Part shown: piece after piece, positions 8,661 through 17,440 of the stretch
Layout: each line of letters opens with the position of its first letter
How positions within the stretch are numbered: the stretch's first letter is position 1
Assembly (NCBI RefSeq): GCF_009730335.1
Contig: NZ_CP046315.1
Location: 868,001-932,000, forward strand
Length of the DNA stretch: 64,000 nt
Source: Schaalia odontolytica
Lineage (GTDB): Bacteria > Actinomycetota > Actinomycetes > Actinomycetales > Actinomycetaceae
Reading direction: 5' to 3'
Program-made: the position numbers and the translations under genes
The notes under the pieces: generated by a model
What the model was told of the DNA's origin: nothing
Seen by the model: the letters and a program-made list of their open reading frames with translations, nothing else
Database searches by the model: none

Positions 8661-9700
8661 TTCGCATCCGCAACGTCTTCCACATGCTTGCCTACGCCTT
8701 CTCGGCGCTGCGCGAGCAGGGCTACCGCGCCGTGGCCACGGAGGACTTCGACAATGCGGCCGAGCTGTGCGCCGCGATCCTCGAGCGAGGCGTGTCCCTG
8801 CAACTCAAACGAGGCCTCGGGCAGGAGTATGCGAGCCGGACCGAGGCGCGCTCCTCCCTGCGCGGCAAAATCGAGGTCACAGAGTCCGTGAAATCGCAGG
8901 CGATTCTGCGACGCCAGCTGGTGTGCTCCTACGACGAGTTCAGCGTCGACACGACGATGAACCGCGTCATCAAGGCGACGGTCGCGCTGCTGGTGCGTTC
9001 GGACATCTCCCGGGCACGCAAGAAGAGCCTGAAGAAGCTCATGGTCTTCTTCGCGGACGTGCGCGAGATCGACCTGCACACGGTCGACTGGAACATGCGA
9101 TACGACCGCAACAATTGCACGTACCGCATGCTTATGGCGGTGTGCTGGTTGGTCGTCAAGGGCCTCCTCCAAACCCAGAGCGACGGCACCACGCGCATGA
9201 TGGATTTCTTCGACGAACAGCGCATGAGCCGTCTCTACGAGAAGTTCATCCTCGAGTATTACCGCAGGGAGCATCCCCGTTTGAACGCCAGTGCGTCCTT
9301 CATCGAATGGGCGCTGGACGACGGGGTTTCGGAGGGGCTGCCCGCCATGCGCAGCGACATCACCCTGAGCGCTCGCGGCCACGTGCTCATCATCGACGCG
9401 AAGTACTACGCGTCCACGATGCAGAGCAACTTCGACAAGAGGACCGTGCATTCGGGGAACCTGTACCAGATTTTCGCGTACGTGAAGAACAAACAGATTG
9501 CGTTCGAGCAAGCGGGGGAGAGCGTTGAGGTCTCGGGCATGCTCCTCTACGCCGCCACCGATGAGGACATCCAGCCCGACGCCACTTACTGCATGAGTGG
9601 CAACCGCATCAGCGTGACGACGCTCGACCTGGACCGTCCTTTCCTGGAGATCCGTGCGCAGTTGGATGGGATCGTCGAGGAGTATTTCCTGGGGGAGTGA
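8657..9700 (+). CDS. mcrC: McrC-type nuclease subunit
   Basis: A 347-residue partner of McrB. It begins at GTG 8657, overlapping the mcrB stop, and the start gives the family-typical MIRIRNVFHMLAYAF. It carries a PD-(D/E)xK nuclease core: MRSDITLSARGHVLIIDAKYY (about 231-250) supplies the Asp and the D-x-K, and the following YQIFAYV helix is typical of McrC. The endonuclease is recruited to translocating McrB hexamers. Its 3' end is duplicated as the fossil at 5557-5741, and the downstream 150 bp are duplicated too, so this locus has been replaced or rearranged at least once. Confidence 0.9.
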   Translation: MIRIRNVFHMLAYAFSALREQGYRAVATEDFDNAAELCAAILERGVSLQLKRGLGQEYASRTEARSSLRGKIEVTESVKSQAILRRQLVCSYDEFSVDTTMNRVIKATVALLVRSDISRARKKSLKKLMVFFADVREIDLHTVDWNMRYDRNNCTYRMLMAVCWLVVKGLLQTQSDGTTRMMDFFDEQRMSRLYEKFILEYYRREHPRLNASASFIEWALDDGVSEGLPAMRSDITLSARGHVLIIDAKYYASTMQSNFDKRTVHSGNLYQIFAYVKNKQIAFEQAGESVEVSGMLLYAATDEDIQPDATYCMSGNRISVTTLDLDRPFLEIRAQLDGIVEEYFLGE

Positions 9701-9721
9701 CCCGTGCCCGCACGTTCAACG

Positions 9722-9871
9722 GACGAGGCCGGGGTTGGGTGTGCACATCCGTGCGCTTGCAGGAATGCGGGTGGGAGGATTTGCGTGATGGTTGCGCAGC
9801 ATTCTTGGTGTTTCGTGTCGGTTCTGCGCGTACCATGAGGGGGAAGGGCGCGCTCCCAAGGGTGGGGGCGC
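9722..9871 (+). repeat. Intergenic direct repeat, copy 2, probable promoter region of the DUF6318-type gene
   Basis: Matches 5765-5915. It lies between mcrC and the gene at 9907. A TACCAT box at 9831-9836 corresponds to TATCCT in copy 1, but no good -35 is visible. Conservation runs up to about 35 bases before the start codon, as expected of a promoter plus 5' leader. Confidence 0.7.
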
Positions 9872-9906
9872 GTCGGAGGACACCTCACCGTGGAGGCACA
9901 CACACC

Positions 9907-10704
9907 ATGAAGGTCCCACCCCTATCCGAGCGACCCGTCACCGAGGAAGAAGAGCAGGCCTTCCTCGCCCCGCCGTCACGCCGCAAGAAGCGCTCCATAG
10001 TGGACACACGAGCAGCGCTGCGCCCGTGGGTGATCGGCATCGGTCTTACTGTGCTGGTGGCTGTGGCATGTGTTGTAGCCTACAGGCTGGCTGCGGGCAT
10101 CGGCTCGTGGAGCGAGAACCCCAGCGCCGCGGCGACACCCACGGTTCATCCAGCGCCCGCGCCAACAGTGTCCAGCGAGCCTGCAATGTCGGGTGGGTAC
10201 GAGATTGGCCCCGACGGAGTCCTCGTGCGACCAGCCGAGTTCGCCGCGGACACGTACACGAAGCCCGAACTACCCAAGGCAGCCAAGGAAAACAGTGAGC
10301 GAGGAGCCGAAGCAGCTGCCGAACATTATCTCGCCCTCATGGTCTATGCGTGGAACACCGGAGACACAACGCTTTTTGAAGATATGTCTGCTGGCGATTC
10401 TCAGTTCGCTCGTGAGGTGATGCAGAGGATTAATGCCCTTTACGGTGAGGGTTGGCTATACAACAATTCGTCGAGCGTGGAACATGTTCTGAAGCTTGAA
10501 CCTGCCGAGTCGTCGGACGGAGAGGGGGACTCCAACGCGGTCGCGGTGGTCTTCGCGATTAGTTCAGCGGACGGGACGATTTGTCGGAAGAAGAGCATAT
10601 TCGTGCGTGAGCAGCCGTATCATTCCATCTTCGCATTAGTGATGACATGGGAAGATGGGCGCTGGGTCGTGACTCGAGCTGGGATGGAAAAAGCTAATGA
10701 CTAA
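9907..10704 (+). CDS. DUF6318-type membrane-anchored protein
   Basis: A 265-residue protein with a charged cytoplasmic start (PSRRKKRS), one membrane helix (about 39-60), a Pro/Ala-rich linker and an extracytoplasmic domain. SERGAEAAAEHYLALMVYAWNTGDT, AREVMQRINALYGEGW and MTWEDGRWVVTRAG fit the DUF6318 pattern known from Actinomyces and relatives. Its function is unknown. The start at ATG 9907 has GTGGAGG upstream. It overlaps the next gene by eight bases, so the two secreted proteins are probably made together. Its promoter lies in a repeat that also occurs at 5765-5915, which suggests such cassettes move or duplicate. Confidence 0.65.
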   Translation: MKVPPLSERPVTEEEEQAFLAPPSRRKKRSIVDTRAALRPWVIGIGLTVLVAVACVVAYRLAAGIGSWSENPSAAATPTVHPAPAPTVSSEPAMSGGYEIGPDGVLVRPAEFAADTYTKPELPKAAKENSERGAEAAAEHYLALMVYAWNTGDTTLFEDMSAGDSQFAREVMQRINALYGEGWLYNNSSSVEHVLKLEPAESSDGEGDSNAVAVVFAISSADGTICRKKSIFVREQPYHSIFALVMTWEDGRWVVTRAGMEKAND

Positions 10705-11620
10705 GAAGATCTTCGGAGTCTGGCCAGCAATCGTTCTGGCAATTCTTGCAGTTGTGCTTCTACCCCAGTCAGTGCAGGCAGAAGAATCTGATCCTCCTCC
10801 GATTTTTAATACAGACGCGCACGATGGCGATATCGATGCGCTTCTTCGACAAGGGAAAAGACAGTACGACAGCGGTGTTCAGCCCAGCACGGAATCACCA
10901 AATGATGAGTCGATCCGTTTGTCGAATTCTGCTGATGCAAGCGCAGAGGCGCACGTCTATGCGGAGGATGATAAGTGCGATGGTCACACGATGCATACAG
11001 TGACGTTGCCGGATGGGACCGAATCTGCCCCATTCGTGTGTGCGCACATTACGCGGAAGGGGGACGGTAGTAACGCGGGGCAGCTGCCAACCACGCGGGA
11101 GATCCTCTACTACGCAGCGACGACGATTCATGCCGACGGCGCAGGTCTTCATAAGCGGCCCGAAGGTGTCTCGTACACGAACAAGTACATTCCTACGCTC
11201 GTCGCGGCCACGCATCCCACGCAGACCCGCACCGTTACGCTGTTGGGCCACGCCATCACCATTACTCTGACGGCCACGTCCTACACGTGGAGCTGGGGAG
11301 ATGGAACCCCGGACTTGACCACGACCTCGCCGGGAATGCCCTGGCAAGAGGGCATGGACCCCAACACCGACCCCGCCCTGATTCGTCACTATTACAAGGC
11401 GCCGAGCGGGTGGAAGTCTTTCCTGGACGGGCCCTACCCGTCCGCCACGCGCACCATCACACTCACCACCACCTGGGCGGGCACGGCCACCAACCCCTTC
11501 ACGGGTGACACTCAGACCATCAACGGCCTGGTCACCACTACCGAGACGACCGGCCCGTTCCCGCTGGGGCAGCTTATCGTCAACAACACCGACACCTCAG
11601 AAGAAAAACGAGGCCACTAG
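10697..11620 (+). CDS. Secreted PKD-like domain protein
   Basis: A 307-residue protein with a signal peptide (about 1-28, ending SVQA). The C-terminal half contains YTWSWGDGTPDLTTTSPG, then HYYKAPSG and TRTITLTTTW, the strand pattern of a PKD fold (WxWGDG core). A segment GDIDALLRQGKRQYDSG near residue 50 is unusual and may be a short linear motif. There is no sorting signal or second membrane helix, so it is released or held by partners. The eight-base overlap with the DUF6318-type gene implies translational coupling and a joint envelope role. It ends 20 bases from the oppositely oriented transporter gene. Confidence 0.65.
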   Translation: MTKKIFGVWPAIVLAILAVVLLPQSVQAEESDPPPIFNTDAHDGDIDALLRQGKRQYDSGVQPSTESPNDESIRLSNSADASAEAHVYAEDDKCDGHTMHTVTLPDGTESAPFVCAHITRKGDGSNAGQLPTTREILYYAATTIHADGAGLHKRPEGVSYTNKYIPTLVAATHPTQTRTVTLLGHAITITLTATSYTWSWGDGTPDLTTTSPGMPWQEGMDPNTDPALIRHYYKAPSGWKSFLDGPYPSATRTITLTTTWAGTATNPFTGDTQTINGLVTTTETTGPFPLGQLIVNNTDTSEEKRGH

Positions 11621-11640
11621 AACGTCGAGCAGATGCGAAT

Positions 11641-12513
11641 CTACGCCACCACCATGGCCGCCGTTCCCGCGCACATGAGGGCCAGGCCGAGCAGGTAGCG
11701 CGGTGTGAAACGCTCGTGAAACGCCACGGCCGACACGGCGACGGTCACGAGGATCGACAGCTTATCGATGGGCACGACGACCGAGGCGGGTCCATCCTTC
11801 AGCGCGTGATAGTACGCCAGCCACGACGCGCATGTCGCAGCGCCCGACGCGACGATAAACGCCAGCTCACGGCCGGGGACCGACCGAACCTCGCCCAGGT
11901 GCCCCTGCGCGCCTACGATCACCCACGCCATCGCCAACACCACCATCGTGCGCATCGCCGTCCCCAGCGTCGGATCAACGCCCGAAATACCGACCTTCCC
12001 GAGGATCGACGTCAGAGCCGCAAACAGAGCGGACGCGAGCGCGAATGTCAGCCAGCTCCCGCCCCCGCGCAGCGCACGAGGCAAGCCAGACAGGTCGGAG
12101 GGCTCCACCATCAGAAGCGTTCCCGCCGTGATCGCGACAACCCCGCCCGCGCCCCACAAACTCACCGGCTCGCCCAGCAGGACGAGAGCGAGGATGATCG
12201 CGAGGACCGTCGACAGCTTGTCGATCGGCGCCACGCGGGACACGTCCCCTCGAGACAACGCTGCGAAATAGCACAGCCACGAGGCCCCCGTCGCCAACCC
12301 GGACAGCATCAGGAACAGCGTAGAAGTCCCATCGATAGACGCAATCCCGGAGGCTGTTCCGGTCAGCGCCGCCATGCCCCACGCCCCCGCGGCCACGACA
12401 ACCGTGCGCAGCGCCGTCGCAACCGTCGAGTTCGTTGACGCGACGCCCGCCTTCGCAAGGACGGCAGTCAGCCCTGCGAACAGGGCTGACAAGCAGGCAG
12501 CGAGGATCCACAT
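11641..12513 (-). CDS. EamA/DMT-family transporter
   Basis: A 290-residue integral membrane protein made of two similar halves, each about five hydrophobic helices. SALFAGLTAVLAKAG with ALRTVVV, and SALFAALTSILGKVG with AMRTMVV, show the internal duplication. The paired motifs APIDKLS and VPIDKLS end each half, typical of the EamA (10-TMS drug/metabolite) family. The substrate cannot be inferred. The start lies six bases after a TAGGCT box, so the gene is probably leaderless. The neighbour at 12657 is divergent, with a strong inverted repeat between them. Confidence 0.85.
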   Translation of the reverse strand: MWILAACLSALFAGLTAVLAKAGVASTNSTVATALRTVVVAAGAWGMAALTGTASGIASIDGTSTLFLMLSGLATGASWLCYFAALSRGDVSRVAPIDKLSTVLAIILALVLLGEPVSLWGAGGVVAITAGTLLMVEPSDLSGLPRALRGGGSWLTFALASALFAALTSILGKVGISGVDPTLGTAMRTMVVLAMAWVIVGAQGHLGEVRSVPGRELAFIVASGAATCASWLAYYHALKDGPASVVVPIDKLSILVTVAVSAVAFHERFTPRYLLGLALMCAGTAAMVVA

Positions 12514-12519
12514 GAGACC

Positions 12520-12525
12520 AGCCTA
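12520..12525 (-). promoter_or_regulatory. -10 box of the EamA transporter gene, leaderless layout
   Basis: On the minus strand TAGGCT is followed by six bases and the ATG at 12513. Confidence 0.55.
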
Positions 12526-12555
12526 TGCCCGGAACGGGAGGTACGTGGGAGCAGA

Positions 12556-12589
12556 ACTCAGCCCCGGCCTCGTGAGGCCTGCGCTGAGT
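12556..12589. promoter_or_regulatory. Inverted repeat between divergent genes
   Basis: ACTCAGCcCcGGCCTC and GAGGCCtGcGCTGAGT form a 16-bp imperfect dyad with a two-base centre. One arm contains the ACGAGGCCGGGG word. It sits about 15 bases before a TAGAGT box (12603-12608) that may serve the EcsC gene, so it could be an operator or simply one of the terminator-like hairpins of this genome. Confidence 0.4.
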
Positions 12590-12656
12590 GGGCGTCGCTC
12601 GCTAGAGTGGGACCGGATGCGCGCTGTCCGCGCGTCGTCAGACGAGGAGGAGCTCG

Positions 12657-13658
12657 ATGCCCGACATGATGAACGCCCGTGCCCGCAACAGCCAGACGGC
12701 TGGAGTTGCCACAGGGCAGCAATCCGAGCCGGAACAGCGAGCGCTCGAGTTCCTGGCGAAGGTCGTGCGCGTGCCCGGCGTGCGCGTCAACCGCGAGGAG
12801 TTCCTGCACCAGGAGCTGCGCAAGCTCCGCATGGGTGACGACGCAATCGCACGCGCAATCGACTCGAGCCCGCTGCTCGCCGGAGTCTCCCTGACCGAGA
12901 TCGACAGGCTTGCAGAGGAAGCGATCTCCTACGAGACGAACAAGTCGGCGGCCATCTCCTTCGTCGCGGGTATCCCCGGCGGCTTCGCGATGCTCGGCAC
13001 GATCCCCGCGGACCTGATGCAGTACTACGCGCACGCGTTGAGGATCATGCAAAAGCTCGCCTACCTGTACGGCTGGGGAGATCTCCTCCCGGACGGGCGA
13101 GACGCTGACGATGACACGCTCGGCGTGCTCGCCGTGTTTTTCGGCGTCATGCTGGGGGTCGGGGGCGCCGCCCAGTCCCTGACGGCGTTTGCGCGCGTGG
13201 CCGCCAAGACCGCATACCGGAATCACGCGACCAAGCGTGCCCTTATGAGCATCACCTGGTACCCGGTCGTCAAGCACAGCCTGCGCCTCATCGGCATCAA
13301 CATCACGAAGAGCACAGCCGCCAAGGGATTCTCGAAGATCGTCCCCGTCATCGGCGGATTCGTATCGAGTGGCCTGACCTTCATGGCGCTCCAGTCCCAG
13401 TCCGCGCTCCTCAAAGAGCACCTGCGCGAGATCCCGCCCCCCGGCGTCGACGTCGACGAGTGGGACCGGCATCGCCTCGGCGCGACCAGGCAGGGACAAA
13501 CACCTGAGACGGCGACAACTATCAAGAAGGGCCTGCGTGGCAAAGCGAAGGTCGTGATGGTCGGTGCCAAGAGCGCGGCCTCGGGTATCGCCGACGGTGC
13601 GTCGAGCGCCGCCTCCACTCTCTCCAGCGTTAAGGGACGCCTTGGGCGCCGCAAGTAA
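12657..13658 (+). CDS. EcsC-like protein, paralogue 1
   Basis: A 333-residue protein. The core ISFVAGIPGGFAMLGTIPAD, LMQYYAHALRIMQKLAYLYGW and TLGVLAVFFGVMLGVGGAA follow the EcsC pattern of amphipathic and hydrophobic helices. SKIVPVIGGFVSSGLTFMAL is a second hydrophobic part. The Lys-rich C-terminus (GLRGKAKVV to KGRLGRRK) is probably cytoplasmic or membrane-surface bound. EcsC is named from the B. subtilis ecs operon but has no settled biochemical role. The start has GAGGAG six bases upstream. Two more EcsC-like genes lie at 16329 and 17453. A strong hairpin follows. Confidence 0.65.
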   Translation: MPDMMNARARNSQTAGVATGQQSEPEQRALEFLAKVVRVPGVRVNREEFLHQELRKLRMGDDAIARAIDSSPLLAGVSLTEIDRLAEEAISYETNKSAAISFVAGIPGGFAMLGTIPADLMQYYAHALRIMQKLAYLYGWGDLLPDGRDADDDTLGVLAVFFGVMLGVGGAAQSLTAFARVAAKTAYRNHATKRALMSITWYPVVKHSLRLIGINITKSTAAKGFSKIVPVIGGFVSSGLTFMALQSQSALLKEHLREIPPPGVDVDEWDRHRLGATRQGQTPETATTIKKGLRGKAKVVMVGAKSAASGIADGASSAASTLSSVKGRLGRRK

Positions 13659-13667
13659 CGCACCACC

Positions 13668-13721
13668 GACGAGGCCGGGGCCGTACCGCGCGCATCAGCG
13701 GTACCCAGCCCCGGCCTCGTT
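13668..13721. terminator. Strong terminator hairpin with paired repeat words
   Basis: CGAGGCCGGGGccGTACCGC pairs with GCGGTACccaGCCCCGGCCTCG. Each arm is one copy of the 12-base word, in inverted orientation, as paired uptake words do in some naturally competent bacteria. It lies directly after the EcsC-like gene. Confidence 0.8.
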
Positions 13722-13786
13722 ACCGTGTATACCCCGCCACTGTTTCCCATTCTCGCGCGCCCGGGGGCGGGCAAACCTGCCACGAT

Positions 13787-15280
13787 ATGCGGGTGAATGA
13801 GACGATCGAACCGGCCCTGGCCTCGTCCCTGACGGAGGCGGGCCCGCTGATCCTGCAGGCTTTCGCCTGGGACATGGCACCGGACGCGAGCCACTGGCGC
13901 TACCTCGCCCAGCACGCCCAGGAGATTGCGGACCTGGGCGTCACCATCATCTGGCTGCCGCCCGCATACAAGGGGCAAGCCGCCATCAACGACGTTGGCT
14001 ACGGCGTCTACGACCTGTACGACCTGGGCGAGTTCGACCAGAAGGGTACTGTGCCTACGAAGTATGGGACGAAGGACGAGTACCTGGGCGCCATCGAGGC
14101 CCTGCACGAGGCGGGAATCGCCGTGTGCGCCGACATCGTCCTCAACCACCGCATGGGCGCCGACGCGACCGAGACCGTGCGAGCCACCCCGATCAACCCC
14201 CAGAACCGCCACGAGGCCATCGGGGAGCCCGAGACGATCGAGGCGTGGACCCGCTTCACGTTCCCGGGGCGCGCGGGCGCGTACTCGGACTTCACGTGGG
14301 ACTGGACGTGCTTCCACGGCATCGACTGGGATGAAGCCACGAAGCGCAACGGACTGTGGCTCTTCGAAGGCAAGCAGTGGAACGAGTCCGTCGACACCGA
14401 GTTCGGCAACTTCGACTATCTGATGGGCTGCGACGTGCACGTCACCGACCCCCGCGTCAGCGAGGAGCTGGACCGCTGGGGCAAGTGGTACGTCGAGACG
14501 ACCGGCGTGGACGGGCTGCGCCTCGACGCCGTCAAGCACGTGGGATCGGACTTCTACGCGCGCTGGCTCGAGGACCTGCGTACCTCCACGGGCCGCCTGC
14601 TGCCCGCTGTCGGCGAGTACTGGAGCGGGGACGTGCGCGAGCTCGAGGACTACCTGGAGCGAGTCCCCAACGTCATGCTCTTCGACGTCCCCCTGCACTA
14701 CCACCTCCACCAGGCCTCGGTCTCGGATGGCAACGTGGACCTGGCGCGCCTGTGGGAGAACACGCTGACTGCCTCCCATCCGGACAAGTCAGTCACCTTT
14801 GTCGAAAACCACGACACGCAGCCCGGCCAGTCCCTGGCCTCCACGGTCGCCCCCTGGTTCAAGGCGGCCGCCTACGCCCTCATCCTCTTCAACGAAGCCG
14901 GGGTTCCCTGCGTGTTCTGGGGTGACCTTCTGGGTTCCCCCGAGTCCGACGACCTGCCCGCCGTGCGTGAGCTGCCGGTCCTCATGAGTATCCGAGCCCG
15001 CGCGGCTGTCGGCCCGCAGCACAATGCTTTTGATCATCCCGACGTGGTGGGCTTTGCCCGCGAAGGCAAGGACGAGATCCCCGGCTCCGGCTGCGCCGTC
15101 ATCCTCTCCGATCGAATGGCCGCTGAGAAGACCCTCTACGTGGGAACACGCCACGCAGGCCAGGCGTGGGAGTGCATCATCGGTGACCACCCGTCCGTGC
15201 TCGTCGCGGATGACGGGACCCTCACGGGCGTGGTCAGCGACGGCGGCCTCAGCGTCTACGTGCCCCGCAGCAATGCGTAG
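13787..15280 (+). CDS. Cytoplasmic alpha-amylase (GH13)
   Basis: A 497-residue GH13 enzyme hydrolysing internal alpha-1,4-glucosidic bonds of maltodextrin or glycogen. Conserved regions are present in order: ADIVLNHRMG (region I), GLRLDAVKH (nucleophile Asp), VGEYW (acid/base Glu) and FVENHDTQ (transition-state Asp). Their spacing and the LQAFAWDMAPDASHW opening match the cytoplasmic AmyA/AmyS-like subfamily, and no signal peptide is present. The usual QQQ or EPY context is not needed for this subgroup. No clear ribosome-binding site precedes ATG 13787. The in-frame GTG 13793 lies six bases after CACGAT, so the start is uncertain by two codons. It is flanked by hairpins on both sides and is probably transcribed alone. 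Confidence 0.92.
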   Translation: MRVNETIEPALASSLTEAGPLILQAFAWDMAPDASHWRYLAQHAQEIADLGVTIIWLPPAYKGQAAINDVGYGVYDLYDLGEFDQKGTVPTKYGTKDEYLGAIEALHEAGIAVCADIVLNHRMGADATETVRATPINPQNRHEAIGEPETIEAWTRFTFPGRAGAYSDFTWDWTCFHGIDWDEATKRNGLWLFEGKQWNESVDTEFGNFDYLMGCDVHVTDPRVSEELDRWGKWYVETTGVDGLRLDAVKHVGSDFYARWLEDLRTSTGRLLPAVGEYWSGDVRELEDYLERVPNVMLFDVPLHYHLHQASVSDGNVDLARLWENTLTASHPDKSVTFVENHDTQPGQSLASTVAPWFKAAAYALILFNEAGVPCVFWGDLLGSPESDDLPAVRELPVLMSIRARAAVGPQHNAFDHPDVVGFAREGKDEIPGSGCAVILSDRMAAEKTLYVGTRHAGQAWECIIGDHPSVLVADDGTLTGVVSDGGLSVYVPRSNA

Positions 15281-15320
15281 AGCATTGGCGCAGCGCCTCG
15301 GGCAGTGACCGTATAACGAA

Positions 15321-15352
15321 CCCCGGCCTCGTCCGAAAAGACGAGGCCGAGG
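15321..15352. terminator. Bidirectional terminator
   Basis: CCCCGGCCTCGTC, loop CGAAAA, then GACGAGGCCGAGG: a 13-bp stem with one mismatch between convergent genes. One arm is an exact 12-base word. Confidence 0.85.
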
Positions 15353-15370
15353 AACGTTTCTGTGCGAGCG

Positions 15371-16189
15371 TTACTCGCTCGCGCCACCCAGTGCGGGGAT
15401 GCGCTCGATCTGCTCCTTGAAGAAGGACTCGGACGCGGAAATGAAACGGTCGATGTTGATCGACACCTGCGCGTCAGTCATGCCGTAGCGAGACGAGACG
15501 AACTGCTCGGCGCACACGCGCTGCGTGCCGTCGTCCAGCGTCGCCACGTAGACCTTGGGCCACTTGGTTGCCGCGTTCCAGTCGTTGCACGCCTGGATGA
15601 GGCGCGGGCGCAGCTCCATCGACACATCCTCGCGGATACCGCCCCACATGCTCAGGTCCGCTCCGTCGTCGATCACGGAGAACACGTAGTAGCCGTTCGT
15701 GAAGCCCGTGCGCAGGCGATTGTCCTCAACGTCGTACCTGTAGTCGTTGCGCTCGAAGAAGTCGATAAGTGCATGCATGTCGAGGGGACGTATGACTGTG
15801 CGACGCTCGAGGGCGCGCTTGCACTCCTCGATGACCTGTGGAGCGTCCTCGTGGGTCGGGTCCATCGCGAGGCACTGCTCCAGGTACGTGATGGCACTTT
15901 CCTCCTCGTCCTGCCAGTACAGGGCGGTGCCGATGCGGTAGTACCACTGCGGGTCTGCCATGCCCTCGGCCTCGACGCTGCGCAGCAGCTCCACCGCGTG
16001 CTTGATGTGTTCCTGGAAAGAATCCATGTAGGGCTGAGCGTAATTGATGTAGGCGCGCGCCAGCAGGCTCGTCAGCTCGTAGTCCATCGCGGCCGGGGGC
16101 TGGCCCTCGATGAGTGCGATGATCTTCTGGTGTTCCTTCTCCTCATGGAGAAGAGCGATCTGGTTGATGAGCGACTCACGAGATTCCAC
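15371..16189 (-). CDS. TPR and YbjN-like domain protein
   Basis: A 272-residue soluble protein. Residues about 1-115 form TPR-like helix pairs (PQWYYRIGTALYWQDEEESA, ITYLEQCLAMDPTHEDA). Residues about 135-260 look like a YbjN/type III chaperone-like sensory fold (MHALIDFFERNDYRYDVEDN, VEQFV-type strand, VSINIDRFISASESFFKEQ). Such proteins are adaptors or regulators and no reaction is known. The start is GTG 16189, with AAGGAGC seven bases upstream. The C-terminus is at the bidirectional hairpin opposite the amylase gene. It is divergent from the EcsC paralogue at 16329. Confidence 0.7.
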   Translation of the reverse strand: MESRESLINQIALLHEEKEHQKIIALIEGQPPAAMDYELTSLLARAYINYAQPYMDSFQEHIKHAVELLRSVEAEGMADPQWYYRIGTALYWQDEEESAITYLEQCLAMDPTHEDAPQVIEECKRALERRTVIRPLDMHALIDFFERNDYRYDVEDNRLRTGFTNGYYVFSVIDDGADLSMWGGIREDVSMELRPRLIQACNDWNAATKWPKVYVATLDDGTQRVCAEQFVSSRYGMTDAQVSINIDRFISASESFFKEQIERIPALGGASE

Positions 16190-16328
16190 GGGAGCTCCTT
16201 CGTATCGAGGCCGAATCTGACTACCAGGTCACAAGCATAACAGGGGACGCGGCGGCGCTACAGCCTCGCAAGAGGCCCTCACTGTGTAGTGTTGGTGAGT
16301 TAGCGACCGCGAGAGAAACGGGGAGAGC

Positions 16329-17387
16329 ATGTCTGACGATCTGCGTGCACGCATGAGCGAGTCCGACGCCGCCCATTGGGACGAAATCCAGCGGTGGAAG
16401 GACGTGCAGATGCGCCCGATCCGCCCCCGAGTCATCTCCCAGCGCGTCCGCTCGGCGGCCCTTGCGCCCCTGGGTAAGGCGGTGTCCATCGCGCGCAAGG
16501 TGCCCGGCGGCGAGGCGCTGACCCGAACCGTGTCCTCCGCTGCCCTCGGCCTCGTCGAGCTGGCAGCCTCCGCATCCGAGGCCTCGGTGCGCCGCAAGCG
16601 CATCCTCAAGGCCTATCGTTCCGCGGGCTTTGACGTGCGGACCCTGCAGGACATCCGCTCTCTGACGCTCGACGACGTCCTCACCGTCAAGCCCCGCCTG
16701 AGCCTGGCCTATTCGACGACCGCGGCCGCCGAGGGCGCGGTGAGCGGCGTCTTCGCCTCGGGTGGTTCCGTTGCCGCAGTGCTTGGCATGGGCGTGGCTT
16801 CCGCCCCGGGAGTGGGCGTCACGGCCTCGGCGATCGCCGTTGATATCACGAGCTTCCTGGCTGCCGCGACCCGCCTCGTTGCGCACACGGCCGCGTACTA
16901 CGGCTACGACTCGGAGGACCCGACTGAGCGACTCTTCTCCACGATGGTGCTCTCACAGGCGATCGATCCGACGGGCAGCGGTCGCGATTTCGTCGTTGAA
17001 AAGCAGACGACGATGCTGGCCTTCAATAAGGTGATGCGCGACCTCGCCCGGCGCGGTTCGCTCGACGGCCTCGGCAGCAACGTGGTCGTGAGCGCGATGA
17101 ACTCCCTCTTCAGTGCGATGGGCGTGCGCCTGGCATCCCGCAAGCTCGCGCAGATCGTCCCCGTCGCGGGCGTCGTCGTGAGTGCCGGGCTCAATGCCGC
17201 CCTGATGCGCACCATCGGAGAGACCGCCGATCACCTGTATCGCGAGCGCTTCCTCGCCGAACGCTACGGCCGCGTGGAGCCTGGCGACGGTGCCTCCACG
17301 GACCTGGTGAGGCCTGCCGATACCCAGGAGCTGAGCGCAGACATCGCGCGCTACGTGGAGATCGCCGAGGCCGAGAGCCGCCCGTAG
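16329..17387 (+). CDS. EcsC-like protein, paralogue 2
   Basis: A 352-residue protein closely similar to its downstream neighbour. Shared blocks are DAAHWDEIQRWKDVQMRPIR, PRVISQRVRS, GGSVAAVLGMGVASAPGVG, VAHTAAYYGYDSEDPTERLF, MVLSQAI and LASRKLAQIVPVAGVVVSAG. The hydrophobic Gly/Ala-rich centre, the YYGYD block and the second hydrophobic helix are typical of EcsC-family proteins. No signal peptide is present, and the C-terminus is acidic (VEIAEAES). GGGGAGA precedes the start. The function is unknown, and the tandem copy suggests a duplication kept for different partners or conditions. Confidence 0.65.
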   Translation: MSDDLRARMSESDAAHWDEIQRWKDVQMRPIRPRVISQRVRSAALAPLGKAVSIARKVPGGEALTRTVSSAALGLVELAASASEASVRRKRILKAYRSAGFDVRTLQDIRSLTLDDVLTVKPRLSLAYSTTAAAEGAVSGVFASGGSVAAVLGMGVASAPGVGVTASAIAVDITSFLAAATRLVAHTAAYYGYDSEDPTERLFSTMVLSQAIDPTGSGRDFVVEKQTTMLAFNKVMRDLARRGSLDGLGSNVVVSAMNSLFSAMGVRLASRKLAQIVPVAGVVVSAGLNAALMRTIGETADHLYRERFLAERYGRVEPGDGASTDLVRPADTQELSADIARYVEIAEAESRP

Positions 17388-17440
17388 GGGAGTGGCAGTC
17401 TCGCTCCCGCGGTTCCATGAAATCGCGATTGTCGGCCGTG

